From Methylocaldum szegediense (lineage in GTDB: Bacteria; Pseudomonadota; Gammaproteobacteria; Methylococcales; Methylococcaceae), in contig NZ_OX458333.1 in NCBI RefSeq assembly GCF_949769195.1, positions 310,001-374,000 of the forward strand: 64,000 nucleotides of DNA, read 5' to 3'. The position numbers and the translations under genes were made by a program. The notes under the pieces are model-generated. The model saw only the letters and a program-made list of their open reading frames with translations. It had not been told where the DNA came from and searched no databases. Positions 9,546-18,320 of this stretch are shown here, one piece after another. Numbering within the stretch: position 1 is the stretch's first letter; the number at the start of each line of letters is the position of its first letter.

Positions 9546-9992
9546 AAAGCCTCCTTTTGCCTCGGTTTTCCTTTAGATGGCTGTGTTGTCCCGCCTGCTC
9601 CCAGCTGCTGAGGTGCAAGCGGACGTCTCGGACACCGAAAGAGCCGTTCAGCCTTTTTAGCACGCCGCCTGCATTTAGGTATGCACCACCTTTACGTGGT
9701 TGTTTTGTAGCGCCATTCCTTGGTTGCGGTCTTTGCAAGCGCCGGGAAGTTCATCGAGCACGCCCTTGTTCATGCGACATTCGACGCTTTCCGTCTACTA
9801 CGACAGAACTGGCGATTGCAGCACCATCATTCGTTGGTGCGGCTCATGCGCCGGCCCATGCCGTGGGAGCAAGGAGGAGAACGACGCGGGAATTTCCTTG
9901 CTACGCACGATATAGCTTTTCGTCCCATGATGCTGTCGAGGATCGGGTACGGGAGTGGTTACACGATCCCAGGGCGGCAATTGTGTCCACGT
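9546..9992. other. No gene supported
   Basis: The stretch lies between the MBL-fold gene start and the TonB receptor stop. A plus-strand frame of 148 codons exists but is rich in Cys/Arg/Pro and looks like a shadow. No clear terminator was found for the receptor gene. Confidence 0.35.
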
Positions 9993-12098
9993 TCAAAAAC
10001 TGATCGATGCGGTGACCCGCACCTGCCTGGGCATTACGGGATGTTTGAGTATGCCGTCGATACCCTCAGCCGGCTCGCCGGGAAGGCGTGATGTGTAGTA
10101 GTAGGCGATGTCGTTACTCTTCGAATCGAACAGATTGAAAACATCGACGGCGAGCCTCAATTGCCGGTACCGATAACCCACGCCGAGATTGACCAAGGTG
10201 GTGTCGCCCGCGTCGGCGTTGCCATCTTCGGTGAGCGGCACATGCCCGAAGTGGCGCAACCTGACGGTAGCGAAGACGTTGTAGGGCAGCTCCGCCACAG
10301 CTCCGGCGCTGATGACGCGACCTACGGAATTGGGGATATCGTTGGCACCGCGCGGTGCGTCGCGAAAGCTGGCCGAGGTGAAGGCGAAATCGGCGTCCAG
10401 GGTTAGCCAGTCGAGAGGCTTGTAATAGTTGGTCCATTCGACGCCGTAGCGCTCGCTTTTGCCGGTAGGCTCGGTGGTGCCGGCATCCCCGGCGAACACC
10501 AGTTCCGAATCGGATTCCAGCCACCAGACTGCCAGCGTGCTGTTGAGACCTTGCACGTATTGAGTTCGGACGCCGCCTTCGGCGCCTCGTTGCCTCGCCA
10601 GCGGCGGCACTCTGCTCTGGGAACGTGTGGGATCGGTCGGGTCGATTCGCGTGGTCACGCCGCGGGCGTCGTTGGAATGAAAGCCGTAGCCCAGGTTGAC
10701 GAAGAATTCGGTGTCCTGCCAAGGGCCGAAGATCAGGCTGAGCTTGGGGCTGACGATGGAAGCAGTTTCGCTGCCCGAATTCTGTGAGTAGAGTCGGTCG
10801 CTCACGTCGAAGAAATAGGTATCGCTTCTGAGCCCCGCTACGGTGCGGAACTTTGGAAGCCAGTGGCTTTTGTTGGTGAAGTAGAACGAGAGGGCGGTCT
10901 CGTCGACGTCCGCGCGGGTGATGGCTTCGATTGTCCGCCGCCGTTCGGTGTGATTTAGAGTGAGGTCCATGATGGCGTCGTGCCGAACCTGGAAACCTAT
11001 CGTGTTGTCCATGTCGAAGCCGAACCAGCGGTTGAACCAAGTCTGTTCTCCGCTGCCTCCCACGATTACGCGTTTCTCCCTCTGGCCGATCTGATCGCCG
11101 TGAACGGGATCGTCGAGGAAGCCAGTGAAATTCGAGAACAGGGCGACGTCGTAGTAAACCGCGTAGACATCGAGCTGGTTCCTATAGGAATCGCCGCGGC
11201 TCCAAACGTTGGCGGAAAGGCTGTAGCGGTCGGTCTTTCCGGCATCGCTAGCATCCATGGTGCCGTAAAGACCGAGCTGTCCGGATTCCATCGCGCGTTC
11301 CGGAATCTGATTGGTGGCGTCCCAATGGGCTCGGTAGGCCTTGCCGTTCAGGGCCAGCCCCCAATCGTCATGATCAATCGTATAGCGCAGCATGCCGTTG
11401 AACTTTTCAAGATCTTCGGGCCGTTTCCAGGGGCCGTCGTTGAAATTGACCTCGGCGCCGTAGAGCAGATCGCCCGTCCCCAGCACGTTGGAGTTCGCTG
11501 CCACCACGCGGTAATAATCGTATTCGCCGCCGGTGAATTTCACGAAACCTTCCGGCAGTCGGTGCAGGGTATGCATACGCGCGTAGCCTGCCGAGGAAAA
11601 ATCGCCTACATCGGCATAATAAGGGCCTTTGCCAAATTCCACGCGGTCGACCAGTTCCGGGATGATCCCGTTCAAGTCGAGGTAGCCTTGCCCATGAGCA
11701 TGGGTGGGTAGGTTCATCGGCACGCCGTCTAGGGTGACGCTGAAGTCGGTGCCGTGATCCAGATTGAACCCGCGCAAGAAGTATTGATTCGCTTTGCCGG
11801 TGCCGCTGTGCTGGGTCGCGACGGTGCCCGGCACCACTTCGACCAACTCGCCGACGCGGGACAACGGGCGGTATTTGAATTCGGGCTGTCCGACCACGCC
11901 TTGCGACGCAGAATCGACGACACCGAGAAGGTCTGTGGCGCGTCCCTGCACCTCCACGGCATCTAGAACGAGGGCCGAGGACGGGTTGTCGTCTTCGGGC
12001 AAGGGATGTGCCGACACCCCTTCGGAAAGGGTGCACAGTGCAATGCTCAGGCCCCGGCCGAATAAGAAACGAACGAATGTACGGAATTGGTTTTTCAT
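9993..12098 (-). CDS. TonB-dependent outer-membrane receptor
   Basis: The 701-residue product imports a ligand across the outer membrane using TonB energy. ATG 12098 is chosen because a signal peptide follows at once (MKNQFRTFVRFLFGRGLSIA, cleaved near VSAHP); the open frame continues 123 codons upstream but reads as non-coding. The plug domain is at about residues 45-165 (VVPGTVATQHSGTGKANQYF; VTLDGVPMNLPTHAHGQGY; DRVEFGKGPYYADVGDFSSAG). A beta-barrel follows, ending in the usual aromatic C-terminus (VRVTASISF). Two small exported proteins lie upstream on the same strand and a metal-related operon lies opposite. Metal or metallophore import is therefore inferred; the sequence does not show the ligand. 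Confidence 0.85.
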   Translation of the reverse strand: MKNQFRTFVRFLFGRGLSIALCTLSEGVSAHPLPEDDNPSSALVLDAVEVQGRATDLLGVVDSASQGVVGQPEFKYRPLSRVGELVEVVPGTVATQHSGTGKANQYFLRGFNLDHGTDFSVTLDGVPMNLPTHAHGQGYLDLNGIIPELVDRVEFGKGPYYADVGDFSSAGYARMHTLHRLPEGFVKFTGGEYDYYRVVAANSNVLGTGDLLYGAEVNFNDGPWKRPEDLEKFNGMLRYTIDHDDWGLALNGKAYRAHWDATNQIPERAMESGQLGLYGTMDASDAGKTDRYSLSANVWSRGDSYRNQLDVYAVYYDVALFSNFTGFLDDPVHGDQIGQREKRVIVGGSGEQTWFNRWFGFDMDNTIGFQVRHDAIMDLTLNHTERRRTIEAITRADVDETALSFYFTNKSHWLPKFRTVAGLRSDTYFFDVSDRLYSQNSGSETASIVSPKLSLIFGPWQDTEFFVNLGYGFHSNDARGVTTRIDPTDPTRSQSRVPPLARQRGAEGGVRTQYVQGLNSTLAVWWLESDSELVFAGDAGTTEPTGKSERYGVEWTNYYKPLDWLTLDADFAFTSASFRDAPRGANDIPNSVGRVISAGAVAELPYNVFATVRLRHFGHVPLTEDGNADAGDTTLVNLGVGYRYRQLRLAVDVFNLFDSKSNDIAYYYTSRLPGEPAEGIDGILKHPVMPRQVRVTASISF

Positions 12099-12743
12099 GG
12101 AGGCGGAACAGTGTCTTGTAAGTAAAGGCAATTGCCATGCCGAACGGCTCCGAATCGGAGCTGAGCAAGACATCACCAGCGCAAATAATTCCCCTAAGGG
12201 GCGGGGACGCGCCGAGAAAACGCCGAGTTGCTTGTACGGGACGGGAATGCCGGTCGGTTCCAGCCGCCTCAGCGGTCGAGAGCATAAGTCAAGCCCCGCC
12301 TGTGTTTGGGTTTTCGAAATCCCCTTTGGTTGTCTCGAACCCACAGTGGAGCGGCAAAGTTTCGGTTCGGTAGCGTCCGGTTCTATCCTTGATTCGAACG
12401 GCCGGCTCAGGGCATTCCGAAAAGTTCCGCAACATGCGAACCGCTGGAGGGACATCCCACCAACCAAGCTTGTTTGTCGAGATTTTGCGAATTACGGTTG
12501 CGACTTAAGTATTCGTACCTTGCTTTTCCTGCATCCGGTACAGAACGCGTGTGCCGCGGGTGGTGTGGATGTTCGAGTGGCGCTATATTTCACTGAAGGT
12601 TGAAGATGCCTCGAAGCTGTTCCCCAAGTTGGTGCATATGCGCCAAAAAGTCCGGCAAGGTTGTTAGGTACGCCGTGTGCGCCCTGCCTGCAGAAGGCGG
12701 CGCGCATGGCGTACCCCGGACATTCAAGTCCTCCCGACCCCCT
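12099..12743. other. Long leader or intergenic region of the receptor gene
   Basis: There is no credible gene, although the receptor's frame stays open to 12467. It includes a short palindrome at 12147-12161. I looked for a cobalamin riboswitch on the minus strand and did not find a convincing B12 box. Confidence 0.4.
12147..12161. promoter_or_regulatory. Palindrome upstream of the TonB receptor
   Basis: GCTCCGA and TCGGAGC are separated by one base and lie about 50 bases before the receptor start. This could be an operator half-site pair or a leader hairpin. It does not match a Fur or Zur box that I recognise. Confidence 0.25.
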
Positions 12744-12887
12744 TCAGCGAGATAAACCGTCCAAAGGCGCTGCCTGTTGCTCCGGTTTTTTGGGGCCTGG
12801 TGTATTGCCGAAAGGTCCTTCTTTGCCGCATCCCGCCAGGATCAGCGCTATCGAAATAACGATCACAATGTGCTTGCTCGCGTTCAT
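12744..12887 (-). CDS. Small lipoprotein, 47 residues
   Basis: A short gene begins at ATG 12887 and stops at TGA 12746-12744. The product has a basic start, a hydrophobic stretch (HIVIVISIALI) and a perfect lipobox LAGC with Cys20, followed by a Gly/Pro/Lys-rich tail. The motif and an SD-like GGAG about seven bases before the ATG are strong support despite the size. It would be anchored in a membrane as a 28-residue lipopeptide. It lies 56 bases after the 127-residue exported protein and before the TonB receptor on the same strand, so co-expression is likely. Its function is unknown. Confidence 0.75.
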   Translation of the reverse strand: MNASKHIVIVISIALILAGCGKEGPFGNTPGPKKPEQQAAPLDGLSR

Positions 12888-12943
12888 GCCGGTCTCCTGC
12901 TGCATGTGTCGGATGTGTCCTCGTTGAGTATCCAGGTTTTTCG

Positions 12944-13327
12944 CTAGAGCTTTCCCTCCTTCTTGTAGTATTCGACTTCTTCGTTGATCAGCTTGACGAC
13001 TTCCTCGAGGGAGTTTACCGCTGCAGTGGTTTGCCCTCCGTTTTCTAACTCGGCAATTACCGCTTTCAGGCGGCTGCTGGAATTCTGCATGGGCATCGTG
13101 CTTTTTTCCTTGTAGGACGCCACGGCCAACTTGCGTGCCAGTTTCGCACTGTCTAAAGCCGCATCCTTGTTGCCTTGCTTTGCCGCGTCCAGAGCCGATT
13201 GGGTGGCTTTCTGGACTTCCAGCAGATTCGGCGGCGGGTCGGCATACCGTCCGCCGGCAAAACTGACGCCCGAACTCAGGCTCAGAATCAAGGCCAAAAT
13301 GGTTTTTATCGTCAAACGACCTGTCAT
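12944..13327 (-). CDS. Small exported helical protein
   Basis: The 127-residue product has a clear signal peptide (TIKTILALILSLSSGVSFA). The mature part is about 100 residues of Lys/Glu/Ala-rich helix (VQKATQSALDAAKQGNKDAA; NSLEEVVKLINEEVEYYKKE), resembling small periplasmic helical-bundle proteins such as the metal-binding SmbP type. It lacks the His-rich repeats of true SmbP, so metal binding is not shown. An SD-like GGAG precedes the start. It is first of three minus-strand genes leading to the TonB receptor. Confidence 0.7.
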   Translation of the reverse strand: MTGRLTIKTILALILSLSSGVSFAGGRYADPPPNLLEVQKATQSALDAAKQGNKDAALDSAKLARKLAVASYKEKSTMPMQNSSSRLKAVIAELENGGQTTAAVNSLEEVVKLINEEVEYYKKEGKL

Positions 13328-14253
13328 GTCATGCTCCTTTTCATACGGTTAAAAGATGGCCCGCTTCCGCAGTTGATTGCCGGCAGTCCATAACACTAGA
13401 AAATCGGTCGCGGGCAGCATGAATATCCGTGGGAGAACGTGCCCAGAATTCAGCCGGCAGGTATCTCGCAAATTCCGTGCCCCGGTATTTTGCTGTGTCA
13501 GATCACGAAGTTTTACGTGTCGGTAATACTCACAGATTTCTTTTCAATTAATTCAGAGAGATATTTATAAAATATTGAAATAATGTGATAAATACCAATT
13601 GAGGCTCGAGTGATAAGAATTGAACTGTGGGATATAGCATATTATTTGTGCCGGTTATGTTGGATACGACAAAACGATATTTGTCCCGTTTTTTTGGGAG
13701 GGTTATTTCGCCGTTAGGTATGTTGAGTGAAAGCACATCATTGGTTGCGTGAAGACGCGCAGGGTCCGGCATTTATACCGGAAAGGTGTATTTGTGGCCT
13801 CGGCTTATTGACGTGAAATGATCAGAGTCGCAAGTTCGTCGAAATATGTATAGAAAATGTTGCAATAGCGTCTAAGCGCTGCCGGAACAAAGTCATCTAT
13901 AACGTTTTTTATACAGATTAGTGATTTCCCATAATACTTCGTCATTTCCCTTATATCGAATAGCTTCGCAATTCTTATCCTATTGTTTTTAAGTATGTTT
14001 TTTGTGGCACGGGACTTGACTGTATTTTTGACGCTTGTACGTCCCGTATTGAGCGTTTGTTGGAATGTTTCTTTGAACTCAAAGAACCGCAGTTGACTAC
14101 TGAAAAGAGCGCAATGCCTCATCAGCCACAGCGTGCCCTCAGCCCAACCCGACTTCCAAAGGGAAAGGGGCCAAACTCCCTTCTCCCTCTGGAAGAAGGG
14201 ATGGGGACAAGGGCCTAGCGCTTTTCAGCTCGTATCCAGCTGCCGGAGTTAGG
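13328..14253. other. AT-rich gap between the two arms of the metal locus
   Basis: From about 13500 to 14120 the composition falls well below the window's usual GC content. Two minus-strand frames (13548-13772 and 13805-14122) are uncertain. Near 14171-14205 is a hairpin of the CCCTTCT...AGAAGGG kind common in proteobacterial spacers. The base composition suggests imported or rapidly changing DNA. Confidence 0.4.
13805..14122 (-). CDS. Hypothetical protein in AT-rich DNA
   Basis: The 105-codon frame is rich in Lys, Ile and Phe (for example IAKLFDIREMTKYYGKSLIC), unlike neighbouring genes. No SD is seen before the ATG, and no domain or signal is recognised. It may be a transferred gene or chance in AT-rich DNA. 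Confidence 0.3.
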   Translation of the reverse strand: MRHCALFSSQLRFFEFKETFQQTLNTGRTSVKNTVKSRATKNILKNNRIRIAKLFDIREMTKYYGKSLICIKNVIDDFVPAALRRYCNIFYTYFDELATLIISRQ

Positions 14254-15498
14254 TTGATTAAGGATAGGCCCGTGCTTTCTGCCAACCGAAAGTCTCTTGT
14301 TGCTTGGACGCCGCTATCCGTGGGATTCGTATTGCTCGGCTGTCTCGCAGGCGGTTCAGCGGACACGGCTGTGGGCGAGCCGGTTGTTGTAGCTGTTGCC
14401 GGATTGGAGGAAACCCGGAGTTTCGATCTAGTCGTCGAGCAGGGGGTGATACACGGGCTATTGGCGGGGCGTTTCGGCGAACGCGACCGAGTGGCTTATC
14501 TCCATTCGGCTGACGGCGGAAAAACCTGGAGCGAGCCCACGTTTCTCGATGCGGAGGACGAAGCTCCGGTCATTTCGAGGCGCGGAAACGACGCCCGCCT
14601 GGCTGTGCACGACCGGCACATCGTCGCCGTCTGGCAGCAGCGCGGCGAATTACCGGGTACCGGTCCCCTGACCGTCGCCGCCTCGGCCGACGGCGGACGA
14701 ACTTGGCGCCGCGGTCGGAATCCGGCCCTGGGCGATCCTTTGAACAATCAAAGTTATCCGGCGCTCACCGTCGGCGAGGACGGGCGTTTCCATCTCGTCT
14801 GGCTGGACGACCGTGAAGAAAACGGCAACACCCAGGGGCTGCGCTATGCGACGTCTTCCGACGGACTGCACTGGAGCGGCCAGACCACCCTTGACTCGGC
14901 GGTCTGCACCTGTTGCTGGACCCGGATCAGCACGCTTCCGGATCGGAGCGTCGCGGTCCTGTACCGGGATGCCGATCCGCACGACATGCGCCTGTTGCGC
15001 GGTCCGGTAGGCGACGGGCAGTGGCTGGATCTCGGACCGGTGGGAGTAGCCGGCTGGCATTTTACCGGCTGTCCTCATTGCGGGGGCGGACTGGTCGCCA
15101 CCGGAAACGATGGAAAAACGGTCCTGCACGGCGTGGCCTGGACCGGGAAGGATGCTTCTCCTGGACTCTTTTACGCGCGATCCCCCGACCTCGGAGAACA
15201 CTGGGAACCGCCTTTTTTCCTGGGCGATGGGCGAAGCCGGGAAAGCGACATCGCTGCGCGCTCGGGGTCCGATCTGGCCATCGTGTTCACCCGGGCGGGC
15301 GCGGACGGCACCGCTGTGTACGTCGTGAGATCCCGCGACGCCGGTGCCCATTGGTCCGCTCCGGTCGCGCTGACGTCGCCGAAAGCCAGCGCCGATCATC
15401 CCCGTATCGTAGCGACCCCGTGGGGGTACAGGGTGTTCTGGACGATAACCCGGCCCGGCGGCGGCAAGATTTTGGTGATGGCGCCACCTTTCTCATGA
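14254..15498 (+). CDS. BNR/sialidase-like lipoprotein with Cys motifs
   Basis: The 414-residue protein starts at TTG 14254 (GGAG five bases upstream) or GTG 14272. A hydrophobic segment ends in LLGC (Cys30), a probable lipobox. The rest is a beta-propeller with repeated Asp-box motifs: SADGGKTWSEP, SADGGRTW, SSDGLHWSG and SRDAGAHWSAP. Sialidase-type catalytic residues are not evident. Notable are CTCC at 218-221 and CPHCGG from 273, which could bind a metal. It is first of seven close plus-strand genes and overlaps copC by four bases (ATGA). A role as a surface metal-binding propeller is inferred from this context. Confidence 0.75.
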   Translation: MIKDRPVLSANRKSLVAWTPLSVGFVLLGCLAGGSADTAVGEPVVVAVAGLEETRSFDLVVEQGVIHGLLAGRFGERDRVAYLHSADGGKTWSEPTFLDAEDEAPVISRRGNDARLAVHDRHIVAVWQQRGELPGTGPLTVAASADGGRTWRRGRNPALGDPLNNQSYPALTVGEDGRFHLVWLDDREENGNTQGLRYATSSDGLHWSGQTTLDSAVCTCCWTRISTLPDRSVAVLYRDADPHDMRLLRGPVGDGQWLDLGPVGVAGWHFTGCPHCGGGLVATGNDGKTVLHGVAWTGKDASPGLFYARSPDLGEHWEPPFFLGDGRSRESDIAARSGSDLAIVFTRAGADGTAVYVVRSRDAGAHWSAPVALTSPKASADHPRIVATPWGYRVFWTITRPGGGKILVMAPPFS

Positions 15499-15872
15499 GG
15501 ACGACAACCTTGAAACGCAGACTGTTACCGATATTGACCGGTTTGGCGCTCACAAGCCCCGAGGTCCTGGGTCATGCGATTCTGGTGAAGGCCGATCCCG
15601 AGCGCGATGCGATCGTGTCCGAGGCACCCACGGAGGTGCTGTTGACCTTCAACGAAGGTGTCGGCAATGCGTTTCTAGCCCTCGCGGTGGTCAACGACGA
15701 AGGCAAGCGGGTGGACAAGCACGACGCCCGACTCGACTTCACCGACCGTTCGCGGCTGCGGGCATCGGTGGAGAATTTAGCGCCCGGGCGATACATGGTG
15801 CGTTACCGCGTGCTGTCGGCGGACGGTCACGTGGTGAGCGGCAAGTATTTCTTTCAGATTCAAGCCAAGTAA
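15495..15872 (+). CDS. copC: CopC-family periplasmic copper-binding protein
   Basis: The 125-residue product has a signal peptide followed by a CopC beta-barrel. After predicted cleavage (SPEVLG/HAILVKADP) the mature protein begins with His, and near the end it has SADGHVVSGKY. His1 together with the Asp-x-His pair is the Cu(II) site of CopC. The Met-rich Cu(I) site is absent, as in many short CopC proteins. Supporting strings are AIVSEAPTEVLLTFNE and YRVLSADGH. The ATG overlaps the previous stop (ATGA), so translation is probably coupled. It is the strongest hint that the cluster deals with copper. Confidence 0.9.
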   Translation: MRTTTLKRRLLPILTGLALTSPEVLGHAILVKADPERDAIVSEAPTEVLLTFNEGVGNAFLALAVVNDEGKRVDKHDARLDFTDRSRLRASVENLAPGRYMVRYRVLSADGHVVSGKYFFQIQAK

Positions 15873-15885
15873 GGAGGGCTTTCTG

Positions 15886-16599
15886 ATGATGATTTCCCAC
15901 GAGCTACGTTTCTTGCACCGCCTCTCGAAATGCGCGGTGGTTGCCACTCTCACTCTCGCAGCAGGCGCCGTATCGGCTGCAGTTTTACCCAGGGACACTT
16001 CCAACGGACGCCAGATGTATCAGGGGGCATCCATGACCTGCTTGGCCGCCAACGACTTCTACGCCGTCCATTTCACTGCGTTGCAGGAGGGCAGACACGA
16101 AGGGGAGCAAACCGATTTCATAAAGTATTGCCGTGAAATCCCGAAGCCTGGAAAGACCTATCTGACCCTCGATTTGCTCGACCGCGACGCGCGTCGCATG
16201 CCGGTAAGCCTGCGGGTCGTCGAGGAGGACCTCGGCGAGGACGGTCGGCTTGCGAAAGAGAAACGCACTCTCGTGGAAACGCTGCCTACGGTGTACAAGA
16301 GCGGAACCGCCGAAATCCAGGCGAACATTACGGAGCCCGGACATTACGCCGTGATTGCGGTATTCGGCGAAAACGACGGCTTCATCAGCGAGGACGACAG
16401 GTTGCGGATACCCTTCAGCGTCGGCATTGCCAGTCCGAACCAGCCGAACCGCTGGCCGGGTGCCATATTCGCCCTGGTTATCGCTATCCTGCTCTCGGTC
16501 ATGGCTTGGCGCGGCTATCACGGCCTACGGTCCAGGGTTCCAGCCCGCGCTGCCAGCAACGACGGAGAACAGCCCGTATCGGCACGACAGATGCCATGA
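15886..16599 (+). CDS. Exported protein with C-terminal membrane anchor
   Basis: The 237-residue product has an N-terminal signal segment (CAVVATLTLAAGAVSAA), a beta-rich periplasmic domain of about 150 residues and one transmembrane helix near residues 185-205 (WPGAIFALVIAILLSVMAW), then a short cytosolic tail. Two cysteines of the soluble part (SMTCLAAND and IKYCREIP) could form a disulfide. No family is recognised. It starts 13 bases after copC with an AGGAGG site and overlaps the next gene by four bases, so it belongs to the same transcription unit. Confidence 0.7.
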   Translation: MMISHELRFLHRLSKCAVVATLTLAAGAVSAAVLPRDTSNGRQMYQGASMTCLAANDFYAVHFTALQEGRHEGEQTDFIKYCREIPKPGKTYLTLDLLDRDARRMPVSLRVVEEDLGEDGRLAKEKRTLVETLPTVYKSGTAEIQANITEPGHYAVIAVFGENDGFISEDDRLRIPFSVGIASPNQPNRWPGAIFALVIAILLSVMAWRGYHGLRSRVPARAASNDGEQPVSARQMP

Positions 16600-18320
16600 G
16601 GGGTGCCGTTCGCCGATCCGTTCTCGCCTTGGCTGGGCTCGTGCTGTTCGGTTCGACATGGCCGGCTCTGGCCGATTGGGCCGGGTTCCGCGACTATGTG
16701 GCAATAGCCGAAGTCCGAGTCGAGGAAGAATCCATTAGAGTCGAGATCCGGCTTCGGGAAAACGGTCTCCCCCGGCTACGCGCTTTGCTCGGTCTGGCGG
16801 CTGAGGCTCCTGTTTCCGAGATTGCCGGACAGATCCTGCGCATGGTCGCGGACCGGAGCGCGATTCCCGAAGTCAGGCCCATCGCCGTGTGGAGGGTAGA
16901 CTCGTCGAATAACGGCGGACGTGGGGCCGAACCGTACTATCAGGCCGAGATGACTGTTCCTCTCAGGTCTCGTCCTCGGGTTTTGAATCTGATCCCGCCG
17001 GATCGAGCCGACAAAGAATTGGGGCTGGTCGTGCTGCATCGGGGCGTGCCCGTGGCCGATCCGGCGCCTTTGTCGAAACCGGCGCGCCTGCAACTGGACT
17101 GGAGCGATCCCTGGCGCTCGCGGTTCGACGATGCCGAACACGTGCGACGCCACACCGAGCCACGCTCCTTCGTTTATGTCGAGCCTTACGAAGTGAGGCA
17201 TGAACTGCTCTTGAAGCTAAAGGACCTACTGCCAGAGCTCGATTTTGTGCCGGTGAATCCGCACCGCATCCAAGGCGAGGAGCGGGAGAGACTGAAACAG
17301 GCGATCGGCGATTTGCTGCTGCACCGAAATCCGTTGCGCCTGGATGGTTTGGCGGCGATACCGCGGCTGGATCGGGTCGAGTTCGTCCGCTACCGGCGCG
17401 AGGGCGTGGAAATCGTTCCCGGCGGCGAGCCCCTCGACAGCGCTACCGCGGTAGTGGGCGCGATTCTGGTCTATCTGACCAAGCGCCCTGCTGCCGAAGT
17501 CGAACTAAGCTGGGAGCTGTTCGCCGCCGGCGAGTCGTCGCGATCGGTCAGCCTGCAACTGGACGACGAAATTTTCGATGCCGACGTGACGCGCCGGGAC
17601 CCGGTGTTCCGCTGGTCGCGGGAAGAGGCGTTGGGAATATCTCCGACGCAGGATGCATTGCCAACGACAATTGGGTCCACGGAGGCCACATCCGCTCCTG
17701 AGAGCCTCCTGCTCCGCGTCTCTGGTATTGTGCTGGCGGCCGCAGTCGCGTGGCGCTGGCGCCGCAGCCGCCTTTTGCCGCCTGGCGCCGGTGCTCAGCT
17801 GAGCTTGACCCTCGCCGTTGCCGGTTGTGTCGTCTTTTATCCGGAAATAGCTCGCTTCTCTGCTCATGCGGGCAGTGCAGTCCTGGTCGGCCATGGTGAG
17901 GAGGTGATGAAAGCCGAGTTGCAGGCGCTGCTCCACAATGTCTATCGGGCTTTCGAACTGCCGGAGGAGGAAGCTGCGTATGATCGTTTGGCCATGAGCC
18001 TATCCGGGGACGTTCTGGAGGACGTTTATCTGCACCAACGCCGGACCCTGCTGCAGCGTGGAAAAGGACTCGGCGGGGACGGCCGGGTTCAGCGGGTCGA
18101 GGTTCTATCCAGCGATATCGAGTCGGTGGATCCGGAATCCGGCCGCGTTTCGGTCGCCGCTCGTTGGATCGCACATGGCTCGGTGTCGCATTGGGGCCAT
18201 TCACACCCACGCGACACGCTCTATGCGGCACGACTAGCCCTGAGTCGGGCGGAAGACGGGCGCTTGAAGATCACGGATCTCGAATTCACCGAGGAGCGCG
18301 GGACGGACCCTGGGATGTGA
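16596..18320 (+). CDS. Large exported membrane protein of the metal cluster
   Basis: ATG 16596 overlaps the preceding stop and is followed by a signal peptide (SVLALAGLVLFGSTWPALA). Of 574 residues, the first ~350 form soluble domains reminiscent of the extracytoplasmic parts of HupE-like proteins (WAGFRDYVAIAEVRVEEESI). Two hydrophobic segments lie near residues 375-430 (LLLRVSGIVLAAAVAWRW; LSLTLAVAGCVVFY). The C-terminal ~150 residues include GSVSHWGHSHPRDT, a His-rich string within an NTF2-like region. Function is unknown. The next gene, the ATPase, starts at the stop (TGATG), so this may be a partner of the ABC transporter. Confidence 0.7.
   Translation: MRGAVRRSVLALAGLVLFGSTWPALADWAGFRDYVAIAEVRVEEESIRVEIRLRENGLPRLRALLGLAAEAPVSEIAGQILRMVADRSAIPEVRPIAVWRVDSSNNGGRGAEPYYQAEMTVPLRSRPRVLNLIPPDRADKELGLVVLHRGVPVADPAPLSKPARLQLDWSDPWRSRFDDAEHVRRHTEPRSFVYVEPYEVRHELLLKLKDLLPELDFVPVNPHRIQGEERERLKQAIGDLLLHRNPLRLDGLAAIPRLDRVEFVRYRREGVEIVPGGEPLDSATAVVGAILVYLTKRPAAEVELSWELFAAGESSRSVSLQLDDEIFDADVTRRDPVFRWSREEALGISPTQDALPTTIGSTEATSAPESLLLRVSGIVLAAAVAWRWRRSRLLPPGAGAQLSLTLAVAGCVVFYPEIARFSAHAGSAVLVGHGEEVMKAELQALLHNVYRAFELPEEEAAYDRLAMSLSGDVLEDVYLHQRRTLLQRGKGLGGDGRVQRVEVLSSDIESVDPESGRVSVAARWIAHGSVSHWGHSHPRDTLYAARLALSRAEDGRLKITDLEFTEERGTDPGM

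Noticed and set aside
9557-10003. 148-codon plus-strand frame between the MBL and receptor genes
   Set aside because: It has Cys/Arg/Pro-rich content, no SD and no recognisable family.
10114-11040. 308-codon frame inside the TonB receptor gene
   Set aside because: It is on the same strand in another frame, rich in Arg/His, without a domain; it is a shadow of the receptor.
12099-12467. N-terminal extension of the TonB receptor frame (123 codons)
   Set aside because: The extension has no domain and an odd composition, whereas ATG 12098 is followed at once by a proper signal peptide.
12099-12600. Cobalamin riboswitch in the receptor leader
   Set aside because: Read on the minus strand, no convincing B12 box or GCCACTG-type core was found.
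14913-15494. Long frame running into CopC
   Set aside because: It is a shadow of the BNR lipoprotein; ATG 15495 overlapping the previous stop and followed by a signal peptide is the true start.
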